64,000 bases of DNA, taken from NCBI RefSeq assembly GCF_900143255.1, contig NZ_FRDI01000007.1, positions 61,504 to 125,503 of the forward strand, read 5' to 3'. Below the pieces are notes generated by a model. It was not told the DNA's origin and made no database searches. It was given only the letters and a program-made list of their open reading frames with translations. The position numbers and the translations under genes were made by a program. This DNA is from Desulfovibrio litoralis DSM 11393. GTDB lineage: Bacteria > Desulfobacterota > Desulfovibrionia > Desulfovibrionales > Desulfovibrionaceae. Of the stretch, positions 45,068 through 54,212 are shown one piece after another (within the stretch, counting starts at the first letter, position 1; each line of letters begins with the position of its first letter).

Positions 45068-45920
45068 CGCTTCTACGAAATATACCTCGTTTGGTGTCTA
45101 CAATTCATTTTTATTATAATCTATTTTATTAAAAAAATCCAATGTTCCCACGAAATTAACTTCGTTTGGTCGCTTCCAATTCCTATAATAAAATTACATT
45201 TTTATTATTCAATTATATTTATACTCTATGCTCCCACGAAATAAACCTTACTTCGGTCGTCTCCAATTCCTATAATAAAATTACATTTTTATTATAACTT
45301 TATTATTTAAACCCCATGCTCCCACGAAATTAATTTTATTGGTCGCCTCCGACGGGCACGGGGAAAATGTTTTCCCCTTTGCATTCCCGCCATAAGGGGC
45401 TAGTCGCCCCTTAACCCCGCAAACGCATCACGCATTAGTTGATGCCTGTCGGCATCAAAAGTGGGTACGCATCTTGGTTTATTTTATTGGCAACTTCGTT
45501 TTGGCATCTTACAATAACCAGTTCCGCTTTGGCTACCATATTCCTTTTAGTAGTTAAAACATCATAAAGGTAATAGAGAGTATTACTTTAAAAAAATTGT
45601 AATATCAAAAATAAATACAAGAAATTATCTTAATTTTCACAAAAAACTTGGAATTATAATTGCCGTTAAAAGGGACTATGGTGCGTTCAAACTTTTGATG
45701 CCGACAGGCATCAACTAATGCGTGATGCGTTTGAGGGTACAGGGCGAAAGCCCTGTTGTGGGGTTTGCAAAGGGCTTCACATAAAGCCCTTGCCCGCCGG
45801 AGGCGACCACTAAAATAAATTTCGTGGGAGCATAGAATTTTAAATAGATTTTAATAATTAAGTATAATTATTACATATAGTTGGAGACTGCTCAAACAAA
45901 GGCTGATTTCGTGGGAGCAT
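45068..45920. repeat. Clustered GCTCCCACGAAA-type repeats with hairpins, non-coding
   Basis: The 1 kb gap after the DUF6544-like gene contains a unit of about 65 bases centred on GCTCCCACGAAATTAA and a TTGGTCGCCTCCAATTCC tail followed by TATAATAAAATTACATTTT. Clear forward copies start near 45143, 45229 and 45316, a decayed one near 45068; reversed ones are at 45799-45835 and 45880-45920. Between them are G/C-rich hairpins such as GGGGAAAATGTTTTCCCC, AAGGGGCTAGTCGCCCCTT and ACAGGGCGAAAGCCCTGT. No gene is supported here. Confidence 0.8.
45420..45733. repeat. Perfect 42-bp inverted repeat (arms 45420-45461 and 45692-45733)
   Basis: The left arm begins CAAACGCATCACGCATTAGT and ends GGCATCAAAAG; the right arm is its exact reverse complement. 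Each arm contains a small inner hairpin, GATGCCTGTCGGCATC. The arms are separated by 230 bases of non-coding sequence. Confidence 0.9.
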
Positions 45921-46067
45921 AAACTTTAAATATAATTATAATGTTCTTCACTAACATTAACTTTAGTTTTTATCCCTTATTTATTGCTAAAATAATTATA
46001 ACAGAATAATCTAAAAAAATATCTTGTTAAAAGTCAAACTAATGTACTCGATTCAAAGGATACCCAA

Positions 46068-46847
46068 ATGAAAGCCATCGCCATTGTCGGTTATAAAAAT
46101 TCAGGCAAAACCACTACCACTCTAAAACTCGCCGAAGCTTTAGAAAAAAAAGGCTTAAAAGTAGCTATTGCTAAACATACGCACCATAATTTCGATAAAG
46201 AAAATACTGATACTGCCCGCTTTCAAGCTTCGGGGCGAGATGTTATTGGAATTGGAGCAGATGAAAGTGCCATTTTTTATGGTGAGTTTTTACCTTTATT
46301 AAAACTTATCCCTTTTATAAAAGCCGATATTCTTTTAGTCGAAGGTAACAAAAATGCTACTTGGCTACCTAGAATAGTCTGTTTAAGAGAAGCCGAAGAA
46401 ATTAATGAATTGTCAGGTGCAAAAACTGATGAAAGTACAAATTCAACCAGACAAACTATCGCTACTTTACGAAAAAAACCTTTATTAAACTGCTTTGAAA
46501 AAGTAGCTCATTTTGAGCTTACTCCACAAAGCGAAGCGAAAGACTTTGAACAACTAGCGGATTTAGTTTGGGAAAAATCTTTTATCTTGCCGGGGTTAAA
46601 CTGTGGGGCTTGCGGCTTTGAGTCTTGTGCCACTTTTGCCTCACAAATTGTTAAAGGCGTTAAAACCACAAAAGATTGCCCCAGTTTAAATACTGAAAGC
46701 GTAGAAATATACGCCAATGATCAAAAAATCGCCCTTAACCCATTTATGGCTCGCTTAGTGGGCGGAATGCTCAAAGCGGTAGCCGTAGAGCTAAAAGGCT
46801 ATGACCCAAACGCTGATTTAGTTATTCGCTTAAATAAACCATTATAA
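46068..46847 (+). CDS. MobB-type P-loop protein fused to a Cys-rich Fe-S domain
   Basis: A 259-residue protein. Residues 1-170 are a P-loop GTPase-like domain of the MobB type (molybdopterin-guanine dinucleotide synthesis): VGYKNSGKTTTTLKLAEAL at 7-25, AKHTHHNF, LVEGNKN. The last 85 residues carry a [4Fe-4S]-like cluster, CGACGFESCATFASQIVKG with a fourth Cys in KDCPSLN. Such fusions are seen in anaerobes with many Mo/W or Fe-S enzymes. Its 3' third is repeated next to it (see the pseudogene at 46916). Confidence 0.75.
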   Translation: MKAIAIVGYKNSGKTTTTLKLAEALEKKGLKVAIAKHTHHNFDKENTDTARFQASGRDVIGIGADESAIFYGEFLPLLKLIPFIKADILLVEGNKNATWLPRIVCLREAEEINELSGAKTDESTNSTRQTIATLRKKPLLNCFEKVAHFELTPQSEAKDFEQLADLVWEKSFILPGLNCGACGFESCATFASQIVKGVKTTKDCPSLNTESVEIYANDQKIALNPFMARLVGGMLKAVAVELKGYDPNADLVIRLNKPL

Positions 46848-47240
46848 ACAAAGTTTCCTCCAGTCCAATATACTGATATAACAGGCTTTTAGATAACTAG
46901 ACAAGTTTATAAAAGGGGTTAAACTGTGGCGCTTGTGGCTTTGAGTCTTGTGCCACTTTTGCCTCTCAAATTGTTAAAGGCGTTAAAACAACAAAAGACT
47001 GTCCCAGTTTAAATACTGAAAGCGTAGAAATATATGCCAATGATCAAAAAATCGCCCTCAACCCATTTATGGCTCGCTTAGTGGGCGGAATGCTCAAATC
47101 GGTAGCCGTAGAGCTAAAAGGCTATGACCCAAACGCTGATTTAGTTATTCGCTTAAACAAAACCTTATAAAAAGATGTTTCTCTGGATAACCATTTAATA
47201 TAACACACCTTAAGGTAACTAGACAAGTTTATAAAAAATG
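46592..47240 (+). repeat. Tandem direct duplication of about 324 bp
   Basis: The segment from GGGGTTAAACTGTGG (46592) to ACTAGACAAGTTTATAAAA (about 46915) is repeated at 46916-47240 with point differences, including GGGGCTTGCGG to GCGCTTGTGG and CCATTATAA to ACCTTATAA. Both units end in the same CTAGACAAGTTTATAAAA motif. Confidence 0.85.
46916..47170 (+). pseudogene. Duplicated 3' fragment of the MobB-type gene
   Basis: The second copy of the duplication covers the Fe-S domain and stop of the upstream gene, from NCGACGFESC to the end. It lacks the P-loop domain and any start codon with ribosome site. Most differences from the parent are third-position changes, with one Ala-to-Ser change (ALKAVA to MLKSVA), so the frame is intact but headless. 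A free-standing Fe-S peptide is possible but unlikely. Confidence 0.75.
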
Positions 47241-47310
47241 TTAATATACCTAAACAGAATATAACGCACATTTATAAGTTTTATTGATTTGCGAAAAACA
47301 GGAGATTCAT

Positions 47311-47697
47311 ATGAAAAAAGTTATCGAAAGCAAAGCGGCTCCGGCTGCTGTTGGTCCATATTCACAAGCAATTTTGGCAAATGGAATTTTATTTGCCTCA
47401 GGTCAACTACCTTTAAATGCTCAAACTGGGAAGCTTGAAGAAGGCGATATTTCCGCTAAAGCAACTCGTTGTCTTGAAAACGTTAAAGCAATTTTAGAAG
47501 AAGCTGGTTTAGGTTTTTCTGATGTTGTTAAAGTTACCGTATATCTTACTGATATGAGTGATTTTGCGGCGGTTAACGCTGTTTATGCTAAGTATTTTTC
47601 CGCTCCTTATCCTGCTCGCTCTTGCGTTGCGGTTGCGGCTTTACCTTTAGGTGGAACTGTTGAAATTGAAGTAACTGCTGCGACTAAATGTTGCTAA
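47311..47697 (+). CDS. ridA: RidA-family deaminase
   Basis: Hydrolyses reactive enamine/imine products of PLP enzymes. The start MKKVIESK is chosen because CAGGAG lies 7 bases ahead; the in-frame codon 27 bases upstream has no such site. The core matches RidA throughout: APAAVGPYSQAI, NGILFASGQLPL, and the C-terminal PARSCVAVAALPLGGTVEIEV with the catalytic Arg. Length 128 residues. Followed by a strong terminator. Confidence 0.95.
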   Translation: MKKVIESKAAPAAVGPYSQAILANGILFASGQLPLNAQTGKLEEGDISAKATRCLENVKAILEEAGLGFSDVVKVTVYLTDMSDFAAVNAVYAKYFSAPYPARSCVAVAALPLGGTVEIEVTAATKCC

Positions 47698-47718
47698 TTA
47701 GTTAAAACTTTAAAAAAT

Positions 47719-47751
47719 AAAAAAGAGTGGTTTTATCGCCACTCTTTTTTT
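47719..47751 (+). terminator. Terminator of ridA
   Basis: Arms AAAAGAGTGG and CCACTCTTTT around 8 bases, followed by six Ts. Confidence 0.85.
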
Positions 47752-47864
47752 ACGCCCTTAACAATGGTTATAACTAAAAGATTTGTTTAACTAACTTATC
47801 TTCTTCAAAACAAAACTTTTTAAATTGACAATCATGATACTTGAGAATAAAATATTTTGTTCAT

Positions 47865-47941
47865 GTGCTCGTAGCTCAGAAGGATAGAGCGATAGCCTCC
47901 TAAGCTGTAGGCCCCGCGTTCGATTCGCGGCGAGCACACCA
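47865..47941 (+). tRNA. tRNA-Arg (CCT)
   Basis: Cloverleaf with acceptor arms GTGCTCG/CGAGCAC, anticodon CCT in GCCTCCTAAGC, T-loop arm CCGCG TTCGATT CGCGG, and an encoded CCA. The next genes are on a mobile-type element, and tRNA 3' ends are common attachment sites; a duplicated 3' end was not found in the window. Confidence 0.95.
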
Positions 47942-47949
47942 ATTAAATC

Positions 47950-47987
47950 AATAGCTTACCAGATTATCTCTGGTAAGCTATTTTTTC
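47950..47987 (+). terminator. Terminator after tRNA-Arg
   Basis: A perfect 12-bp stem ATAGCTTACCAG / CTGGTAAGCTAT around 7 bases, with a T run. Immediately after it lies a direct repeat TTCCCAACACC (twice in 24 bases), function unknown. Confidence 0.85.
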
Positions 47988-48388
47988 TTCCCAACACCAT
48001 TCCCAACACCAGATGGGATATATGGACTTATAAAAACCCTTTTTCTAATCTATTTCTCACTACAAGATAAAAATGTCTAATGGTGTTTTATTTATATTTA
48101 TGCGTTTTTAAAGGCTAGATGAATGCATTCCTAACCATTTTTATAACCTGGTCGAAAATTCTACTTTTAAAAGATACTAATGGGGGGAGGATTACCGTAA
48201 TAAAGTGATACTATATAGTCAGTTGCCAAGATATAAATGCAACATTCTGGATTTGTTTACAAAAGATGTACAGATGAGTTAATGTATGCGGGATATAAAA
48301 CTTCTTTAAAAAGCACTTTACTATAAATATCGGCATTGTAACAATGGCAAAGGTAGTCTTTTGGTTGCCTATCTTCCCTGGAAACCAC
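47988..48388. other. Non-coding stretch between tRNA-Arg and the HNH gene
   Basis: About 400 bases, starting with the doubled TTCCCAACACC, without an open frame or motif I can support. It could hold remains of an integrase or of an hsdR gene, since both are expected in such a position and neither is present, but I see no readable fragment. Confidence 0.5.
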
Positions 48389-49198
48389 TTAATCCAATTC
48401 TAAAATATCCCTTACTTCTTGCAGATCTCTGTGAGCACGCAAATAAACAACTGCAGCTCGAGAGAGCATTTCAGTATCTCGTACCATGCGCTTAAGTTGC
48501 ATTGTAGCTTCTGTGATACCGTCCTTATTCTTAATTCTTCTAACCTGCTTGTCTACTTCCAAGCGTATTATATTTCGTGCTCGCACTATGCGTGCTTCAT
48601 GTAAATGAAATATGTCGATCGAGTTGTTAACTTTTGTTTTTTGTTCTTCATTCGCCTCGGGCTTTGACACTGGAAATCCATCGTTATCAAACCAAAGTAG
48701 TTTTTCATCGTATGGATTAAACGGATCTAAAAAACTAGGGCGCTCTATGTTTAGTTTAGCTTGATCCGTGGGAGTAAACGCTCGCTGCTCAGGATTTTCA
48801 AGAGGAAATAGGCATCCTTTACCTCCTTGAGTTTCATCAAAATTTCTACGACTGTTACAGAATGTACAGGCACAACGATAGTTTTCCCACTCAAACGCTA
48901 GCCACCAGTATCCTTCGTGCTGATTTTCACCCTCAACCTTATTTTTGGGTCTGAAGTGGTCAACGGGCATGTCTGATCGGATTTCCTCTGCTTCGCAATA
49001 CCAACATTTATTCTTTAATGTTGCAGGTACTAACTTGTAGAATTCACGCCAAATATCAGATGAGGTTGGACTCTTTAATATTTTTTTTCTCTCTTCCTTA
49101 TCCGGCGTAGCAAGTAGCTCTGCTTTTGCTTGTTCGGCCTTATCGCGCCAATCCTGAGTTAAACATTCCTCAATATCAGCTTTGCAGATCCAGCGCAT
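48389..49198 (-). CDS. ptuB: HNH endonuclease, PtuB-like (Septu-type effector)
   Basis: A 269-residue HNH nuclease. The metal-finger Cys pair CWYC is at residues 65-68, the catalytic VDHFRPKNK at 79-87 and the second pair CTFCN at 111-115. This form resembles the TIGR02646-type HNH proteins that act with an ATPase in Septu and in retron-associated PtuAB defence. Its ATG overlaps the ATPase stop by one base (TAATG), so translation is coupled. It is the last gene of the hsdM-hsdS-ATPase-HNH operon. Naming as PtuB is by arrangement and motifs. Confidence 0.75.
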   Translation of the reverse strand: MRWICKADIEECLTQDWRDKAEQAKAELLATPDKEERKKILKSPTSSDIWREFYKLVPATLKNKCWYCEAEEIRSDMPVDHFRPKNKVEGENQHEGYWWLAFEWENYRCACTFCNSRRNFDETQGGKGCLFPLENPEQRAFTPTDQAKLNIERPSFLDPFNPYDEKLLWFDNDGFPVSKPEANEEQKTKVNNSIDIFHLHEARIVRARNIIRLEVDKQVRRIKNKDGITEATMQLKRMVRDTEMLSRAAVVYLRAHRDLQEVRDILELD

Positions 49199-50766
49199 TA
49201 GGCATCCTCTTTTGATTTTGAGTAATACTTTTTGAGTAAAAAATCTTGGTAATCTGGATCATCAGTTGCAAAGTTGAAACCTAACGGGCTCAATTTTTTA
49301 TTAAGCAGAGCAAGTTCTATGTTTTCTTCTTCAGTCAATTTTTCTTCTTTTGCAGCCAGTTTATTTCTATTGATGAGATCTTGATTAGTATTATCATCAA
49401 GTGTCGTTTGTAGATTAAACATATCACTACGCAGTATGAGATTAATTCCCATTCCTCTAGGGCTTTCCTCTGGCTTGCTTGCGTGAATTTGAAATTTATC
49501 ATCCCTCTTCATAACTTGTATCTGCTCTTTTTCCAGTGCAGCAATAGCCAGAGGATGGTGAGTAACCATTAACAAATGGCTGACTTTAGGGCTAGGCACA
49601 AAATCATCTAAAAATTTTAGGTACTTAACTGCCCATGCTGGATTTAAGTGGGTATCTGGCTCATCGAGTAAAAATAATGAGTCTTTGCCACCTGTAAATT
49701 TGAGGAGGCCAAGTACGGTAAGCAATTGTTGTTCCCCTTCACTAAGCTCTCGGAAGGTGAGAGGCTCTTCGCTACTTAAAACCTTCACTCTAATGTTAAC
49801 TTCAGAAATGATCTCAGAAAGTAGCGTGCTTTCCAACATTTTGAATAGTTCATCAGCTCTTAGACCTTTAGCGAACTCACGCAAGGCATCTACATTTGGT
49901 AAAAATAAATGGAAAAATTCATTGCGTATGCTGTTGCCGGTTAACGAGATATCTTCTGGGCGTGTAACTTTCACAGGGGACAAGCTACATTTAATAAGTT
50001 CATCTAGAAAACGTCGAACAACGCCACGAGCACCCCAGAATAGTTCACTTTTTTCTTTAGCCCAACCCGGTTGGCGCATTACAAAATGAATACTATCTAA
50101 ACCTTCAATACCCAAATATTTCCGCAAAAAGTCTTTTTCATCGCTATCTTGCTCGTTCAAGAAAAATGCTAATAAAACAAACTGGCTATGATGGGGTTTT
50201 GCATAAAACAAGGGGCGTATATCGCCTTTTAAATCCAAATCCCCGTCAAGTAGACGACGGTAGAAATCAGTGCGGTGTTTTTTGAAATATTTTTCTAGTC
50301 GATCACTTGGCCCAGAATAATATGCAAATACATATTTTGGTAAGTAGAGTGCATTGCCATCTTTATCTCGTTTTACCTTGGAGAAAGGTACCGTTTGAGT
50401 TTCTGGTTTTTCGTTTAACAAGTCGCCTGATTGTTTGGCTAGCAGGTCACGAACAGTTATTATATACTGTTTAGCCAAACTCTCGCGATTCGGATCAGCG
50501 TCAACCGTTATCTCCAGCCAGCTTTCGTTAGAATGTAAATTGGATTCGCAGGATTGCCCAAGTTGATAAACCAATTCATAAGAAAACGGAGGAGCCTCGC
50601 CCAAATCAAGATTGCGAAATATCGCCACCAGAGCCTCTAGCACATTGGATTTACCAGAGCCATTACACCCGACCAAAACAGTCATTAGGTTCTTTTCATC
50701 AAAGTGTACCACAACGTCTTCAAGGTTTTTAAAACGTGAACGAATATGCAGTTTATCAACTTTCAT
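49198..50766 (-). CDS. ptuA: AAA/ABC-type ATPase, PtuA-like (Septu-type sensor)
   Basis: A 522-residue ATPase of the SMC/OLD-like group: Walker A GCNGSGKS at residues 33-40, ABC signature LSEGEQQ at 341-347, Walker B LFLLDEPDTH at 364-373. The spacing between them (about 300 residues) contains a helical insertion. There is no Toprim nuclease domain, which separates it from OLD proteins and fits PtuA, whose nuclease is the neighbouring HNH protein. It follows hsdS by 9 bases. In Septu systems the ATPase complex recruits and controls PtuB. Confidence 0.75.
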   Translation of the reverse strand: MKVDKLHIRSRFKNLEDVVVHFDEKNLMTVLVGCNGSGKSNVLEALVAIFRNLDLGEAPPFSYELVYQLGQSCESNLHSNESWLEITVDADPNRESLAKQYIITVRDLLAKQSGDLLNEKPETQTVPFSKVKRDKDGNALYLPKYVFAYYSGPSDRLEKYFKKHRTDFYRRLLDGDLDLKGDIRPLFYAKPHHSQFVLLAFFLNEQDSDEKDFLRKYLGIEGLDSIHFVMRQPGWAKEKSELFWGARGVVRRFLDELIKCSLSPVKVTRPEDISLTGNSIRNEFFHLFLPNVDALREFAKGLRADELFKMLESTLLSEIISEVNIRVKVLSSEEPLTFRELSEGEQQLLTVLGLLKFTGGKDSLFLLDEPDTHLNPAWAVKYLKFLDDFVPSPKVSHLLMVTHHPLAIAALEKEQIQVMKRDDKFQIHASKPEESPRGMGINLILRSDMFNLQTTLDDNTNQDLINRNKLAAKEEKLTEEENIELALLNKKLSPLGFNFATDDPDYQDFLLKKYYSKSKEDA

Positions 50767-50775
50767 AGGTTATCC

Positions 50776-52539
50776 TTAACTTTGTGTGGATGTCTTAGCG
50801 AGTGAAAACCAATCCTGTTTATCATCGACATTACGCTCTAGCTTTACTATAGACCTATCATACATTAAAGCTTTACGAATATCTAAAAAAAATCGCTCTA
50901 ACTCTTCGGTGTTGCTGTCACTTGGGTAACCTGATGCAGCTAAAAGTTGCTGTCCACTTAGTGGCTTACCAGCTTTTTTTAATGCCACAGCGACTTCAAT
51001 AATTTGTTTGCTCATGCTCTCACCTACCTGTTTTTTTGCTGTAATGCGTTTTAGCTTGGGTTGTTTTTTTAATTCCTCTCGCTCAAATTTTATTTTTTCT
51101 AGTAACGCTTTGGCACTATTTGCACCACTAATTAGATCAGGGTTGGCGGCTCGCCAGTCAGCAGTAAGTTCACCGCGAAAGGCTTTAGCTAGAATTGACT
51201 GAGTGAGGTTGTTGACACGGCCTAGTACTGCATTATTTTTTTGTTCAATATTATCGATAAAGGCAAAGAGTTCTTCAACACAGCGAACTATTTCTGCCTG
51301 TTCTTCCAGAGGGGCAAATGGGATTGCTAAAACTCTCATATCTCGAAGATGTAAATTTTTTATGGCTGAACCTACTATTCTGCTAGACACATCAATCTCA
51401 TTAGTCCATTTTTGCAGTGCCATATCAATAAATCTCATATTCACTGAGCTAGAGGCTGGCTTGAGCAAGGCTACACTGACAAATAACGAAAATTCTTTGT
51501 CCGTATTAACTATTGCAGTGCGCCCAATCGTTCCGCTTTTGGTGAATAATAAATCACCTTTTTTTACAGGGCAACGTTTTGACAGCTCAATATGCTCTCT
51601 TTTATCAATAAATTTCGTATCTGAAAAATCGATTTTCCCTTTCTTTATATCTTTTACCGAGATAAATGGTATGCCACTCTCCGTATACTTCGGCGTATGA
51701 TGAGTTCCATCCACTATTTGGTAAGTTAAAGAATCAAGTGACACCCAAATCCAACTGGGAGGAACTTGATACTCTTCATAAAACAAATGACTTTGAGGCA
51801 TTTTGCTTTTGCCCACAACTATCGAGTCTCTTTGTTCCTTTATTTTTGTGAAATCATTTGAAGCACTATGGTAACTGTGATTCTTTCGCCACTCTTCCGT
51901 CAACTTCCCACTCATAGCAGCAGCTAACACCGATTGGCGGAAGCGTTTTATGATGAATGAAATGCGTGCAAGGCGGATTTGGATATCTTTCACCAGAGAC
52001 AGCAGAGTATCAAGTTTATCAGCAATGACTTTTTGTTCGGCTAGAGGTGGGAGTGGTAAATCTAAACCACGGATTACCCCCAAATTAATTCTTGGGCGAG
52101 TTGTACCTTTCACATGCTTTTCGATCTGTTTTATTACAACTTCTGAGTTTATTAAGTAAACTAAATAAGATGTTAAGCAAATTTTTTTGTTGTGTCGTAG
52201 ACGAACAATATCAGCGACGATTATGCCGGACTTAAAATGTTGGGGCACCTCGCAAGCAAGGCCTAGCGGAGACCCTAATTTGGTAATAAGAATATCGCCA
52301 CTAAAAAAGCTATGCCTCTTCAATTCATAAGCTTTTTTAGGAGTGACAAAGCTTATGTTTTTATCTACAAAATTAAATCTTTTTACGTTTTGAATACGAG
52401 CTATAGGCACGCCAACATTAGCATACTCTGATGCTTTTAAATTTGAGCCAAATGGGCCATCCACAATATCAGACTTAGGGTCTACAACAATATCTTCGCA
52501 AGTAACTTTTATCCATTCGATTGGGTACAATGCTCTCAT
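50776..52539 (-). CDS. hsdS: Type I restriction-modification specificity subunit
   Basis: Determines the methylation target. The 587-residue protein has two target-recognition domains (about residues 5-165 and 235-400), each followed by a coiled-coil repeat (LPPLAEQKVIADKLDTLLSLV; FAPLEEQAEIVRCVEELFAF). After residue 460 there is an extra C-terminal helix-turn-helix-like domain (KKAGKPLSGQQLLAASGYP) as in the long EcoEI/EcoAI (type IB) subunits. The ATG at 52537-52539 overlaps the hsdM stop by one base (TGATG). The HsdR subunit is missing. Confidence 0.92.
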   Translation of the reverse strand: MRALYPIEWIKVTCEDIVVDPKSDIVDGPFGSNLKASEYANVGVPIARIQNVKRFNFVDKNISFVTPKKAYELKRHSFFSGDILITKLGSPLGLACEVPQHFKSGIIVADIVRLRHNKKICLTSYLVYLINSEVVIKQIEKHVKGTTRPRINLGVIRGLDLPLPPLAEQKVIADKLDTLLSLVKDIQIRLARISFIIKRFRQSVLAAAMSGKLTEEWRKNHSYHSASNDFTKIKEQRDSIVVGKSKMPQSHLFYEEYQVPPSWIWVSLDSLTYQIVDGTHHTPKYTESGIPFISVKDIKKGKIDFSDTKFIDKREHIELSKRCPVKKGDLLFTKSGTIGRTAIVNTDKEFSLFVSVALLKPASSSVNMRFIDMALQKWTNEIDVSSRIVGSAIKNLHLRDMRVLAIPFAPLEEQAEIVRCVEELFAFIDNIEQKNNAVLGRVNNLTQSILAKAFRGELTADWRAANPDLISGANSAKALLEKIKFEREELKKQPKLKRITAKKQVGESMSKQIIEVAVALKKAGKPLSGQQLLAASGYPSDSNTEELERFFLDIRKALMYDRSIVKLERNVDDKQDWFSLAKTSTQS

Positions 52540-54029
52540 CAATGCACACCTTCTAGCACAGTTAATAATTCTTCTAGCTCACTTAATGCCATTTCCAATT
52601 CGTCTTTAGCTTCACGGGCTAATACTTCTGGCTCTGGCAGGTTGTTGGATTCTAACCTATCCTCATCTTTCAGCCAACTAATATCGAGTGAGTCGCCTTT
52701 ATGAGCATGGATCCACTCTCGTGAAAACTTACGCCAACGGCTATGGGCTAAACGATCGTCTATACCTTGGTTCTCATCGGCCTGAGCCACTTCTACTTGC
52801 TCTGCGTTAAAGCTATATTCGCCTTCTTGGCGCAAGCTTTGACCATTTCGGCTTTCACCATACACGTTCTCAAACGGCAGTAAATGCTCATCATCAAACG
52901 GTGTGCGCTTGCCGAAGCTTGGCATATTGCTACGCAGATCGTATACCCAAACATTTTTGGTACAGCTTTCTCGTTGAAATTTATCAATTACACTGCCTTT
53001 TGTAAAAAACAATACGTTAGTTTTTACACCTTGAGCGGAAAAAATACCTGTTGGTAATCGTAAAATCGTATGCAAGTCGCATTTGTTCATCAAATCGCGA
53101 CGTATATCGGTTCCAATACCTGATTCAAATAACACGTTATCTGGTAGTACAACGGCAGCTCGGCCACCAGGCTTAAGTCCTAAATAAATATGCTGCAAAA
53201 ATGCGAGCTGCTTATTTGTGCTGGGAAACGGAATATCCTTACGCAAAGGGCGCTTACTTCCTGCTTTATTACCAAATGGCGGGTTCGCCATTATCACGTC
53301 AGCAAGATCCAATTCAGTGGCATCATCTGTCAGTGCATCTCCGTAAATAATATTTGCATCCAGACCATGCAAAAACGTATTCATCAAACAAATCCGACGA
53401 GTATTTTTTTCAATTTCCACCCCTTGGTACCTAGGAACGTTTTTCTGGTATGCACTTTGAGAAACCGTTCGCCTAATATAATCATCAGCAGCAACTAAGA
53501 AACCACCACTACCTGTTGCTGGGTCTTGAATCAGTTCTCCCACGGTTGGTTGAATTAATCTTGTAATCGATTCAACTAGTGGGCGGGGGGTAAAATATTG
53601 TCCTGCGCCAGAACGTGTATCCTGAGCACTTTTGTCAATCAGGCCACTGTAAAGATCACCAAAGCCATCTTTACCCACCTGATGCCATTCTATTTTTGAA
53701 ATGCCCTCTATTACCGCCTTTAGATTTTCAGAGTGTGAGAAAACAGTCGTTGGAAATGCATAAATTGCTTTGATAACTTCATTTTCAACGGATGCACCCA
53801 AGTGAGTAAGCATCTCCTGATAAAATCCAAGTAGTCCATCTTCGCTATGTGTAGTTAAATCTACCCATCGACAGCCTTCGGGAAATAATTTTTCTGAACC
53901 ATTTTCTTGAGCAATTTTAAGAAACAGTAAATAACTTAATTCAGAAACATACTGATAATAGGTGATTCCGTCACCGCGCAAGATATTACAAAGGTTCCAG
54001 ATTTTTTGGATGATTGTATCTTTATTCAT
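52539..54029 (-). CDS. hsdM: Type I DNA methyltransferase subunit
   Basis: N6-adenine methyltransferase subunit of 496 residues. The N-terminal HsdM domain (IIQKIWNLCNILRGDGITYY) leads to GAGQYFTPRP at 141-150, the SAM motif DPATGSGGF at 169-177 and the catalytic NPPFG at 249-253. It resembles the EcoEI/EcoAI type IB group. First gene of a four-gene operon with hsdS and the ATPase-HNH pair. No hsdR lies upstream (the mob genes begin 183 bases away) or downstream. Confidence 0.95.
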   Translation of the reverse strand: MNKDTIIQKIWNLCNILRGDGITYYQYVSELSYLLFLKIAQENGSEKLFPEGCRWVDLTTHSEDGLLGFYQEMLTHLGASVENEVIKAIYAFPTTVFSHSENLKAVIEGISKIEWHQVGKDGFGDLYSGLIDKSAQDTRSGAGQYFTPRPLVESITRLIQPTVGELIQDPATGSGGFLVAADDYIRRTVSQSAYQKNVPRYQGVEIEKNTRRICLMNTFLHGLDANIIYGDALTDDATELDLADVIMANPPFGNKAGSKRPLRKDIPFPSTNKQLAFLQHIYLGLKPGGRAAVVLPDNVLFESGIGTDIRRDLMNKCDLHTILRLPTGIFSAQGVKTNVLFFTKGSVIDKFQRESCTKNVWVYDLRSNMPSFGKRTPFDDEHLLPFENVYGESRNGQSLRQEGEYSFNAEQVEVAQADENQGIDDRLAHSRWRKFSREWIHAHKGDSLDISWLKDEDRLESNNLPEPEVLAREAKDELEMALSELEELLTVLEGVH

Positions 54030-54212
54030 TTAACTCTCAAGACTGACTATATATTTATTATAACGGATCATGACTCGCAGACAGGTAAATTCTTTAACAT
54101 TGTTAATGTTTATTATAGATGTATTCATTACTATAGCTAAACCTAAATTCACATTCTTTCAAGTAAAAAGAAGTTGATTAAAAGAATATGCTGTGTTTAT
54201 TTTTACTCATTT

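Noticed and set aside
49198..50766. Reading the ATPase as an OLD nuclease (Gabija or retron-like)
   Set aside because: The C-terminal Toprim domain of OLD proteins is missing, and there is no UvrD-type helicase partner; the HNH neighbour fits a PtuA-type ATPase better. No reverse transcriptase is near for a retron.
48389..54212. An hsdR gene in or next to the hsdMS operon
   Set aside because: All coding space between the mob genes and tRNA-Arg is occupied by hsdM, hsdS, ATPase and HNH. The ATPase has no DEAD-box helicase motifs or PD-(D/E)XK site and is far too short for HsdR.
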